From an uncultured Collinsella sp. (GTDB lineage: Bacteria; Actinomycetota; Coriobacteriia; Coriobacteriales; Coriobacteriaceae), in the NCBI GenBank assembly GCA_902496335.1, contig CABVAO010000037.1, forward strand, positions 1 through 17,207: 17,207 nucleotides of DNA. The letters run 5' to 3'. Below the pieces are notes generated by a model. That model saw only the letters and a program-made list of their open reading frames with translations, was not told where the DNA came from and ran no database searches. The position numbers and the translations under genes were made by a program. Shown piece by piece: positions 7,253-13,797 of the stretch (position 1 is its first letter; every line of letters begins with the position of its first letter).

Positions 7253-9598
7253 ATGGAAACGCTTGAACGCAACGAGTGGGCTGACGTTGCCCAACTAGTC
7301 GAGATCACGAGCGATGCTGTCATCATCTGCGAGCTCGACGGAACCATTCTGCATGTGAATAATCGCTTACTTGGTTTGATGTGCGAGGAACGCGCCGACG
7401 TCATCGGTGGAGATGTTAAAGACGTTCTGTACTCGTCCGCATTCGAACGTGCGACGGAACATCGTCTGCCATTTGAAACTGATGGCTCCGAGAACGAACT
7501 GATGCTCAAGCTGAGTGACGGCTCTTTTATCCCCGTCTTGGTTCGCGCGGGCTCCGTAACGCCTCCACGCATCTTTGGGCGCCGCGCACCACGTGTCCTA
7601 GTGGCGCTTCACAGTATCGAGGAACAGTATTCTCACGACCGTCAACTTAAGCGTGCGTTATCGGAGCTTAGAGTTGCGAACAAGCGTCTCTCTGGCACTC
7701 TCTCGGTCATTATGAGCACTGTGGGCTCCGATGAGCTGCCCAGCCTACTTGATACCGTTTTGAACCAGCTTGTAGGAACGCTCGATGCTTCGGGTGCCGC
7801 TATCTATTTTTCTGAGAGCGGCGGTTTTAAACTTCGCGGTGTTTCCAAGGAGCTGTACGACAGCCACCTGCCTGAGTTTTTGCCGTATGGCGCTGGCATT
7901 CCGACGTATGTTCTTCGTGAGTCGCGTGCCTGTCGCTTGTCGATTCAACAGGACCTTGAGGGTGATAAGGCCGCCTCCGGTATGTTCATGGACCTGGACA
8001 ATCGTTCTAAGCACCTGTTGCGCATGCAGGATATGCCTCCGTACCGCAGCGAGATCTGTCTTCCCGTTTTTTACGGTACGCAGATTCTTGGCGTGCTGGA
8101 AGTTGGTTGGAAACGCCCTCAGGCACCGCTCGCCTATGACGTTAATGTGCTCGAGGTCATTTGCGATTACCTGTCTATCCAGCTGGTCGGCATGGCATCG
8201 AGCCTTCGCTCCCGTCGCACGGCCGAGCTTGGCCGCTCGCTCAATGTCTTGCGTGATGAGTTGTTTACCTTTCTAGACGATTCCGCCGCGGCTACCCAGG
8301 CGGTATCGTCCGAGATCTGCAATATGCTTAACTGCCATTTTTGCCCTGTTGAGTATGACGCCAGTCTGGATTCCTACGTCATAGATTTTGAAGGTGGCAG
8401 TCGCGTTGCTTTGCCGGACGATCCCGAGAAGCTTTTCTTTTCCACGACGGCGCCAGCGGCACGTCTGGGGGCTGGCCCTGATGGCTTTGAGGCATCTGTT
8501 TTGGGCGGTACGAGTGCCGAGGACCTTAAACACGTCCGTATAACTCGCGTTGACGAATCGATGCCTATGGGAGGCTGGCTTAGGGCGCATGGTCTGCCTT
8601 GTCAAGGTCTCTACGTCGACTCCGGCATCGAGGCGGGGCGACCACGCTCTAAGGGTGATGGCAAGCACAGTAACGACGCAATTGTTCCTGCTTCTGTTGC
8701 GAAGAGCCCGACGACGCGCGCGCTGCTGCTTCGTGATGGTAGCCAAGAGCCGATTGATGATCTTGAATATGACTACTTGGTGCACTTGGCGCATGACTTT
8801 GAACTGATCTACGAAGGCGAATCTCAAAAGCGCGAGGAGCGCCATATCGCTCAGACCCTTCAGATCGGCATGAGAAATTCCCTGGGGGATGTTCCGGGTA
8901 TCGCAACCGATTCGGTGTACCTGTCAGCCACGAACTCGGCGTTGGTCGGCGGCGATTTCTATACGCTCATCCGTCTTCCCGACGACTGCGCCGTCATGAT
9001 TCTGGGTGATGTGTCTGGTAAAGGCATTGAGGCCGCATCGATGTCCGCGCTCGTCAAGACGGCCCTGACGGCATATGCGTGGGAGGGCGCTGGACCGGCC
9101 CGCATGGCACGCTCTCTTAACAGTATGCTCATGGGCTTTTCGAGGGTCGAGACGTTCGTGACGGCCTTTATCGCCAAGATTGACCTTAAAGCCGGACGCG
9201 CAACGTATTGTTCGGCGGGCCATCCTCCGACCATGGTCATTAGGCCAGAGTCGATGCCGCTGGGTGGCGGCGAGGCCCGTGGGGGAGAGGTCGAGCTGCT
9301 TGGATGCCAATCGGGCGTAATCGGTGCCTTTGAGAGCATGGTGTACGAGACAGGCGTGTTTACGTTCGCTCCTGGCGACATGCTCTTCATGTATACGGAC
9401 GGAACGATTGAGGCCCGCGACCGCACCGGAGCGTTCTTTGGTGAGCAGCGCCTTCGTGACCTTCTGCTCTCTGTCTCGGGTGAGGGCGTATCGGGAATCT
9501 GCGGCAAGGTCTTGGGCGAGCTTGACCGATTTACCGAATCGGCGCTGGACGATGACATTGCATTGGTGTCCCTTGAGTTTTTACGGGGTCGTTCATAG
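7253..9598 (+). CDS. PAS/GAF sensor with SpoIIE-type PP2C serine phosphatase domain
   Basis: Predicted cytoplasmic sensor phosphatase of a partner-switching pathway, expected to dephosphorylate a STAS-domain antagonist. I favour ATG 7253, with GTGGGG 6 nt upstream; GTG 7241 would add four residues. Order in the 781-residue protein: PAS-like domain (about 10-120, ITSDAVIICELDGTILHVNNRLLGLM); a helical linker (about 125-150, probably coiled coil); a GAF-like domain (about 155-315); a middle region I cannot assign (about 320-540); and the C-terminal phosphatase (about 545-778). Metal-binding aspartates are intact: VGGDFY (Asp568), GDVSGKG (Asp586), YTDG (Asp716) and DDDIAL (766-768). No membrane segments are seen, so the signal is probably intracellular. 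The STAS-HATPase gene starts 78 nt downstream, which makes that protein the likely substrate. Confidence 0.9.
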   Translation: METLERNEWADVAQLVEITSDAVIICELDGTILHVNNRLLGLMCEERADVIGGDVKDVLYSSAFERATEHRLPFETDGSENELMLKLSDGSFIPVLVRAGSVTPPRIFGRRAPRVLVALHSIEEQYSHDRQLKRALSELRVANKRLSGTLSVIMSTVGSDELPSLLDTVLNQLVGTLDASGAAIYFSESGGFKLRGVSKELYDSHLPEFLPYGAGIPTYVLRESRACRLSIQQDLEGDKAASGMFMDLDNRSKHLLRMQDMPPYRSEICLPVFYGTQILGVLEVGWKRPQAPLAYDVNVLEVICDYLSIQLVGMASSLRSRRTAELGRSLNVLRDELFTFLDDSAAATQAVSSEICNMLNCHFCPVEYDASLDSYVIDFEGGSRVALPDDPEKLFFSTTAPAARLGAGPDGFEASVLGGTSAEDLKHVRITRVDESMPMGGWLRAHGLPCQGLYVDSGIEAGRPRSKGDGKHSNDAIVPASVAKSPTTRALLLRDGSQEPIDDLEYDYLVHLAHDFELIYEGESQKREERHIAQTLQIGMRNSLGDVPGIATDSVYLSATNSALVGGDFYTLIRLPDDCAVMILGDVSGKGIEAASMSALVKTALTAYAWEGAGPARMARSLNSMLMGFSRVETFVTAFIAKIDLKAGRATYCSAGHPPTMVIRPESMPLGGGEARGGEVELLGCQSGVIGAFESMVYETGVFTFAPGDMLFMYTDGTIEARDRTGAFFGEQRLRDLLLSVSGEGVSGICGKVLGELDRFTESALDDDIALVSLEFLRGRS

Positions 9599-9676
9599 AC
9601 GACGCTGGGCGGGCTGAATCCGTACGGTTGGGGAAACGAATGCATCGAGTGGGCTTTTTTGGGGAACCATGGTCGT

Positions 9677-10423
9677 ATGAATGAGTGGAATGACATAGCG
9701 GTTTTGACGCCACCAGGCGATATCGACATCGCCACGGTGCCTGCGCTGCGTCGGCGGTTGGATGCTTTGATTGGCCGCGGCGTGCGTCGTGTTGTCATCA
9801 ACTGTCAGGCTGTTAGCTTTATCGATTCGACGGGCTTGGCATTCCTGCTTACGCGCGCTCGTGAGCTCATGAGGCGAGAAGGCCTGCTTTCGCTCGTCAA
9901 TGCATCGGGTGAAGTTGTTCGCTTTTTGGAGATTGCTCGTCTTGTCGATATCCTTCATGTCGCGGGGCCGGCACGGGAGTCTATTCCCGCCATTCCGGTG
10001 GGGGAGCTGCCTCGCTGGAGTAAGAGCGTCGAGGTCCGTCAGGGTATCGAGAATCTTCCATACTACCGACATCGCATCGCCGAACTCCTTGAAATGCTTC
10101 CGTTGCGCCGTGACGAGCGCTACGATGTCGCATTGGCGTCGGGGGAGGCGCTGGGTAATGCCTATGACCATGCGGGCGGTATCGGGTGCGTCCTGACGGT
10201 TCAGGCCTATGGCGATCGCGTTGTGGTTGAGGTGCTTGATCGAGGTGCCGGCTATTCTATCGATGAAACGAGCGAGCCGGTCGCATCCGAGGAGCGCGGC
10301 CGTGGCATCAAGCTTATGCGTATGCTCGTCGATAACGTGGAGGTTGCTCGTCGTACGGACGGCGCCGGCACGCGCGTGCAGATGGTGAAGCTGTTTAGCG
10401 GAGCGCTGGAATCGTGTGCCTAG
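9677..10423 (+). CDS. STAS-HATPase fusion (anti-anti-sigma/anti-sigma type regulator)
   Basis: Two partner-switching modules joined in one 248-residue protein. Residues about 5-100 form a STAS domain with GDIDIATVPALRRRL and the phosphoacceptor motif FIDSTGLAF, Ser51 being the expected phosphorylation site (as in SpoIIAA/RsbV). Residues about 115-245 form a histidine-kinase-like ATPase of the RsbW/SpoIIAB kind: N-box ASGEALGNAYDHA with Glu157 and Asn161, then DRGAGY and RGRGIKLMRMLVD. ATG 9677 has GGGGAA 10 nt upstream; an in-frame TTG at 9659 is the alternative. It lies 78 nt after the phosphatase gene and is probably co-transcribed with it. Antagonist and kinase are usually separate proteins; here they are fused, and no sigma factor lies nearby, so the output partner is unknown. 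Confidence 0.88.
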   Translation: MNEWNDIAVLTPPGDIDIATVPALRRRLDALIGRGVRRVVINCQAVSFIDSTGLAFLLTRARELMRREGLLSLVNASGEVVRFLEIARLVDILHVAGPARESIPAIPVGELPRWSKSVEVRQGIENLPYYRHRIAELLEMLPLRRDERYDVALASGEALGNAYDHAGGIGCVLTVQAYGDRVVVEVLDRGAGYSIDETSEPVASEERGRGIKLMRMLVDNVEVARRTDGAGTRVQMVKLFSGALESCA

Positions 10424-10470
10424 CCAATCGCTTTAGCGCGTTTGGCTATTAAGAACATGCGGCAGACAAG

Positions 10471-10516
10471 TTTTTTGAAAAAAGTACTTGCGTCTTTTGG
10501 ACAACTCGCGTAAATT
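10471..10516 (+). promoter_or_regulatory. Promoter of the tRNA-Gly/Cys/Gly cluster
   Basis: TTTTTTGAAAAAAGT (10471-10485) is followed by -35 TTGCGT (10488-10493), a 17-nt spacer and -10 TAAATT (10511-10516). The mature tRNA begins 12 nt after the -10, so the transcript would start at or very near the tRNA 5' end. The A/T block matches the one before tRNA-Leu over 15 bases. Confidence 0.78.
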
Positions 10517-10528
10517 AATAACCCGCAA

Positions 10529-10604
10529 GCGGACATGGCTCAGTTGGTAGAGCACAACCTTGCCAAGGTTGGGGTCGCGGGTTCGAGCCCCGTTGTCCGC
10601 TCCA
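10529..10604 (+). tRNA. tRNA-Gly (anticodon GCC), copy 1
   Basis: Acceptor GCGGACA/TGTCCGC, discriminator T and an encoded CCA. Anticodon stem CAACC/GGTTG encloses loop TTGCCAA, with GCC at 10562-10564. The T-arm loop is TTCGAGC. By reading, the gene is identical to the copies at 10755 and 13033. Confidence 0.97.
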
Positions 10605-10614
10605 TTGCATTTCC

Positions 10615-10637
10615 GGACCGTTTAGGTGGTCCTTTTT
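10615..10637 (+). terminator. Terminator-like hairpin between tRNA-Gly and tRNA-Cys
   Basis: GGACC (10615-10619) pairs with GGTCC (10628-10632) around an 8-nt loop, followed by five T. The stem is short and tRNA-Cys starts 2 nt after the T-run, so it may act as a weak terminator or as a processing spacer. Confidence 0.5.
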
Positions 10638-10638
10638 C

Positions 10639-10712
10639 GGCGAAGTGGCCAAGTGGTAAGGCAGAGGCCTGCAAAGCCTTTACCCCCGGTTCGAATCCGG
10701 GCTTCGCCTCCA
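10639..10712 (+). tRNA. tRNA-Cys (anticodon GCA)
   Basis: Acceptor GGCGAAG/CTTCGCC, discriminator T and an encoded CCA. Anticodon stem GAGGC/GCCTT (one wobble) encloses loop CTGCAAA, with GCA at 10671-10673. T-arm CCCGG-TTCGAAT-CCGGG. No separate promoter is visible; it should be transcribed from the promoter at 10471. Confidence 0.96.
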
Positions 10713-10721
10713 GGCAACATC

Positions 10722-10748
10722 CGGGCGCTCCGGCGCCCGTTTTGTTTT
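10722..10748 (+). terminator. Strong terminator between tRNA-Cys and the second tRNA-Gly
   Basis: CGGGCGC (10722-10728) pairs with GCGCCCG (10733-10739) around TCCG and is followed by TTTTGTTTT. It resembles a real intrinsic terminator, yet tRNA-Gly copy 2 starts 7 nt later with no room for a promoter in between. Confidence 0.8.
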
Positions 10749-10754
10749 ACATAT

Positions 10755-10830
10755 GCGGACATGGCTCAGTTGGTAGAGCACAACCTTGCCAAGGTTGGGG
10801 TCGCGGGTTCGAGCCCCGTTGTCCGCTCCA
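10755..10830 (+). tRNA. tRNA-Gly (anticodon GCC), copy 2
   Basis: By reading, identical to the tRNA-Gly at 10529 over all 76 nt including the encoded CCA. With only 6 nt between the preceding terminator tail and this gene, expression must depend on read-through from 10471. Confidence 0.96.
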
Positions 10831-10838
10831 ACTATCTT

Positions 10839-10865
10839 ACGCGGTTCTAACGAACCGCGTTTTTT
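10839..10865 (+). terminator. Terminator of the Gly-Cys-Gly tRNA cluster
   Basis: ACGCGGTTC (10839-10847) pairs perfectly with GAACCGCGT (10852-10860) around TAAC and runs into a T-tract (10860-10865). Confidence 0.93.
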
Positions 10866-10876
10866 GTTGACGCTGC

Positions 10877-10976
10877 GCGGGCCCCGGGCACCCCATCTTG
10901 CCCCTCAATCGTCGGTCGCGTACATAAAGTACGCTTCCCTCCTCTTTCGCGGCAACCTGGGGCACCCGGAGCCCGC
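10877..10976 (-). repeat. Imperfect long hairpin, probable decayed member 5
   Basis: Arms 10877-10902 and 10951-10976 pair at 21 of 26 positions. A separate apical hairpin GCGTAC-ATAAA-GTACGC occupies 10918-10934. The inner face of the stem has CCCCTC on the left and GCGGCAA on the right, which loosely resemble the GTCCTCG and CTGCGGAAT loop motifs of member 1. The rest of 10867-11166 is non-coding; a weak promoter candidate for the glucosidase gene is TTGCCG (11093-11098), 19 nt, TATCAT (11118-11123). Confidence 0.5.
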
Positions 10977-11166
10977 TCGCTGTCGTGGCCGGGAAAGTGG
11001 GTCTTCCGTTCTTTTCACTAATCGGTCGATTCGTCCCAGGAGGCTTGAACCCGAGAGGGGGCGATCGTTTTGGGTCGTGGCTGTGGCGTTGTTTGCCGCG
11101 AATGTCCGCTTTGGGCGTATCATCGTGGGCATCTCGCATAACCTCGTTGCAAGGGAGATACGCCCC

Positions 11167-12900
11167 ATGGCTACAGAAAAGTCTTCTTCGCGCTCATGGA
11201 TGTCCGATGCCGCGATCTATCAGATCTACCCGCGCTCGTTTAAGGATTCGACTGGTTCGGGTCTGGGCGATATCGCGGGCATTACCCAGCAGATGGACTA
11301 TCTTGAGCGGCTGGGTATCGAGGCCATCTGGCTGAGCCCGTTTTACCCATCGCCTCTTGTCGATGGCGGCTATGATGTGGCGGACTACTGCGATGTCGAC
11401 CCGCGTCTCGGCTCGCTTGACGACTTCGATGACATGATCGCTGCGGCTCACGCGCGCGGCATCAAGGTCATCGTCGACATCGTGCCCAACCATTCATCCA
11501 ACCAGCACCCCTGGTTCAAAGCCGCTCTTGCCGCCGGCCCCGGATCGCCCGAGCGCGCCCGTTATATCTTCCGCGATGGTCGCGGCGAGCATGGCGAGCT
11601 GCCTCCCACCAATTGGAATGCCAACTTTGGCGGCCCCGCATGGACGCGTGTTGCGGACGGTCAGTGGTATCTGCACATGTTTACGCCCGAGCAACCGGAC
11701 TTTGACTGGTCATGCCCCGAGGTTCATGCGCTCTTTTGCGACGTCCTGGCGTTTTGGAGCGATCGAGGCGTCGACGGCTTTCGCATTGATGTGGCGCAGG
11801 GTCTCGCCAAGGATCTCGACCGCGATGACCTCGACCGGTGGCATCTCGCCGAGGGCGATGACATGGTTGACGACGGCACCCATCCGCTGTGGGACCGCAA
11901 TGAGGTCCACGAGATCTATCGCGAGTGGCGCCGCGTGTTCGACCGCTATAATCCGCCGCGCAGTGCCGTTGCCGAGGCGTGGGTGCTGCCCGAGCGCCAG
12001 TATCTCTATGCGCGTCCCAGCGAGCTTGGCCAGACATTCAACTTTGAGTTTGCCAAGGCCACTTGGACCTATGATGACATGCACACTGCAATCGAGAAGG
12101 GCTTGAAGGCAGCCGTCGAATCCGATTCCGCCTCGACCTGGGTACTCTCCAACCACGACGTGCCGCGCGTGGCGACACGCTATGCCCTGCCGCAAATCAA
12201 GGCGACGCGCTACCACCAGATTGCGCTCGACTGGCTCTTGCGCGACGGGTCGTCTTATGACGAGGACCGTGAACTCGGCGAGCGCCGCGCGCGGGCGGCC
12301 CTTTTGCTTGAGCTGGCGCTTCCGGGCTCGGCATACGTGTATCAGGGTGAGGAGCTCGGCCTTTTTGAGGTGGCTGATATCCCGTGGGCTGCACTCGAAG
12401 ACCCTACTGCGACCAATACGCACGGACCGAAGCGTGAGAAGGGGCGCGACGGCTGTCGTGTGCCCCTGCCGTGGGTGGCGGCGGACGATCCCGCGCAGGG
12501 CGGATCGTTTGGGTTTTCGCCTGCGGACGCCGATGCGGCGCCCCATCTGCCGCAGCCTGCATGGTTTTCCGATTATGCTGCCGATAGGGAAGAAGTGGAC
12601 CCGACATCGATGCTTGCGCTCTATCGTGACGCCCTCTGGCTGCGGCGCAAGCTGCGCGGGTGCGCCAACGATCTTGCGTGGCTCGATCTTGACGGGCGCA
12701 CCGGTCTTGCGGATGGTGCCGAGGGCGCTGAGGGCGGCGTCATCGCCTATCGCCGCGATAACGGCTGGGCGTGTGTGACGAACTTCGGTGCAGCACCCGT
12801 GGAGCTGCCGGCGGGCAGGGTCCTGCTCACCTCATCACCGCTTGCAGACGGCAGGCTCGCGCAGGACAGCTCTGCCTGGATCATGCTCGGTGAGATGTAG
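11167..12900 (+). CDS. GH13 alpha-glucosidase (oligo-1,6-glucosidase/alpha-glucosidase type)
   Basis: Predicted cytoplasmic glycoside hydrolase releasing glucose from short alpha-glucans or alpha-glucosides; there is no signal peptide. ATG 11167 has AAGGGAG (11151-11157) 9 nt upstream. A longer in-frame reading would run back through tRNA-Gly copy 2 and is rejected. The 577-residue protein starts with AIYQIYPRSFKDSTGSGLGDI and shows all four GH13 regions: DIVPNH, GFRIDVAQG (nucleophile Asp208), AEAWV (acid/base Glu270) and SNHDVPR (His330, Asp331). The QGEELGL segment and a beta-rich C-terminal domain complete the fold. DVAQGLAKD resembles the actinobacterial alpha-glucosidase subfamily GH13_30, but linkage specificity cannot be read with certainty. 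It stands alone between tRNA units, with no sugar transporter or regulator next to it. Confidence 0.9.
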   Translation: MATEKSSSRSWMSDAAIYQIYPRSFKDSTGSGLGDIAGITQQMDYLERLGIEAIWLSPFYPSPLVDGGYDVADYCDVDPRLGSLDDFDDMIAAAHARGIKVIVDIVPNHSSNQHPWFKAALAAGPGSPERARYIFRDGRGEHGELPPTNWNANFGGPAWTRVADGQWYLHMFTPEQPDFDWSCPEVHALFCDVLAFWSDRGVDGFRIDVAQGLAKDLDRDDLDRWHLAEGDDMVDDGTHPLWDRNEVHEIYREWRRVFDRYNPPRSAVAEAWVLPERQYLYARPSELGQTFNFEFAKATWTYDDMHTAIEKGLKAAVESDSASTWVLSNHDVPRVATRYALPQIKATRYHQIALDWLLRDGSSYDEDRELGERRARAALLLELALPGSAYVYQGEELGLFEVADIPWAALEDPTATNTHGPKREKGRDGCRVPLPWVAADDPAQGGSFGFSPADADAAPHLPQPAWFSDYAADREEVDPTSMLALYRDALWLRRKLRGCANDLAWLDLDGRTGLADGAEGAEGGVIAYRRDNGWACVTNFGAAPVELPAGRVLLTSSPLADGRLAQDSSAWIMLGEM

Positions 12901-12974
12901 GGGCATCTCGCTGCGAGCCTGCGTTTGTTCGCGCCTTTCGTGACGACTGATGCCCTCGCGAGAGCGTCGCAAAA

Positions 12975-13020
12975 CTTTTCAAAAAAAGTTCTTGCATAGG
13001 ATGCGGGCATCACGTAAGAT
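12975..13020 (+). promoter_or_regulatory. Promoter of the tRNA-Gly/tRNA-Val unit
   Basis: CTTTTCAAAAAAAGTTCTTG (from 12975) contains the A/T block and leads into -35 TTGCAT (12992-12997), a 17-nt spacer and -10 TAAGAT (13015-13020). Architecture and sequence match the promoters at 7000 and 10471. The tRNA begins 12 nt after the -10. Confidence 0.77.
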
Positions 13021-13032
13021 TAATCCTCGTAA

Positions 13033-13108
13033 GCGGACATGGCTCAGTTGGTAGAGCACAACCTTGCCAAGGTTGGGGTCGCGGGTTCGAGCCCCGTTGT
13101 CCGCTCCA
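13033..13108 (+). tRNA. tRNA-Gly (anticodon GCC), copy 3
   Basis: By reading, same 76-nt sequence as the copies at 10529 and 10755, with encoded CCA and anticodon GCC. tRNA-Val follows after only 3 nt, so the two are processed from one transcript. Confidence 0.97.
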
Positions 13109-13111
13109 TTT

Positions 13112-13186
13112 GGGCGTTTAGCTCAGGGGGAGAGCGCTTCCCTGACACGGAAGAGGTCAGAAGTTCAAATCTTCTAACGCCCACCA
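13112..13186 (+). tRNA. tRNA-Val (anticodon GAC)
   Basis: Acceptor GGGCGTT/AACGCCC, discriminator A and an encoded CCA. Anticodon stem CTTCC/GGAAG encloses loop CTGACAC, with GAC at 13144-13146. T-arm AGAAG-TTCAAAT-CTTCT. Reads GUC and GUU. Confidence 0.96.
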
Positions 13187-13194
13187 AATGTTCG

Positions 13195-13232
13195 CAGCTC
13201 AGAGGCTATGTCCTCTGAGCTGTTTTGTTTTG
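13195..13232 (+). terminator. Terminator of the tRNA-Gly/Val unit
   Basis: CAGCTCAGAGG (13195-13205) pairs perfectly with CCTCTGAGCTG (13212-13222) around CTATGT and is followed by TTTTGTTTTG. Confidence 0.92.
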
Positions 13233-13525
13233 CTACCAAGCACGCCGTCAAATATGCCAGCAAATATTGATCCAAGGTCCCCGTAGAGGTGCCGGCAGGT
13301 TGCATACGTCCTGGCCGACCGTGACCGCAACATGTTGGTCAAGCATAATCTTTTGGATTCTTTTGGCGTGAGCGGCTTGGTTTTGGTAGGATTTGTCAGC
13401 GGCTTGACTAAGGGGGTTTTATAACTGCCATGCAGGTAGCCGTGTTGGTAACGTTTTACCGACTTGCCAAGAACCCCTCATAATTAATGCGTCTGCAAAA
13501 TGACTAATTGCTTTGACCTGCTGAA
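13233..13525. other. Non-coding stretch upstream of the nrdD promoter
   Basis: No gene seen. It contains a direct repeat AGCGGCTTG (13371-13379 and 13398-13406) and a compact potential RNA fold at 13411-13478: outer AGGGG/CCCCT, then CTGC-CAT-GCAG (13425-13435) and GTTGGTAA-CGTT-TTACCGAC (13444-13463, one wobble). The first of two TTTGACCT repeats (13512-13519) lies just before the NrdR box. None of this matches a riboswitch class I can name. Confidence 0.45.
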
Positions 13526-13541
13526 ACACTATATGTTGTGT
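13526..13541 (+). promoter_or_regulatory. NrdR box upstream of nrdD
   Basis: ACACTATATGTTGTGT fits the known NrdR-box consensus of ribonucleotide reductase promoters. NrdR is the nucleotide-sensing repressor of such genes. The box abuts and shares a T with the TTTGACCT element carrying the probable -35, so binding would block polymerase. A second box is normally found about three helical turns away. The best candidate, ACAGGATATAGATG from 13560, is weak and is offset by 34 nt. Confidence 0.85.
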
Positions 13542-13571
13542 TTGACCTAAAAAAAGAATACAGGATATAGA
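13542..13571 (+). promoter_or_regulatory. Probable nrdD promoter
   Basis: -35 TTGACC (13542-13547), an 18-nt spacer and -10 TATAGA (13566-13571). The NrdR box directly overlaps its upstream edge, which supports the assignment. It implies a leader of roughly 220 nt before nrdD. Confidence 0.55.
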
Positions 13572-13595
13572 TGCCTCTTTGTCGTATGATAGATG

Positions 13596-13674
13596 GCGGA
13601 CAGAGAACGAGAACCTTATTCGCCCCATTTGGATAGATCTTCGAGCCCCTTGATTGGCTGCGAGGATTGTCCGC
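13596..13674 (+). other. tRNA-Gly-like relic in the nrdD leader
   Basis: GCGGACA (13596-13602) and TGTCCGC (13668-13674) are exactly the two acceptor strands of the window's tRNA-Gly. Between them lie AACCTT (13612-13617) and TTCGAGCCCC (13640-13649), also identical to tRNA-Gly segments and in the same order. D-arm and anticodon arm are not preserved, so it is not a functional tRNA. It may be a decayed tRNA, a recombination scar or a leader RNA hairpin. Confidence 0.4.
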
Positions 13675-13797
13675 ATGAGGGCCTATGGTTATCGAGAACA
13701 CAGATTGCGCGACGGCGCCGCAAGACAGGGGCAAGCCCTGCCGGGTATCGTTTGGCTCTGAAGCGCGATGAGGCTACGATGCGAAAGAGGCAAGAGG

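Noticed and set aside
10786..11166. N-terminal extension of the GH13 reading frame
   Set aside because: It runs through tRNA-Gly copy 2 and its terminator. The GH13 domain begins just after ATG 11167, which has a good ribosome binding site.
12892..12909. GAGATG/CATCTC hairpin over the GH13 stop codon as a terminator
   Set aside because: Only 6 bp, and no T-tract follows. No clear terminator was found after this gene.
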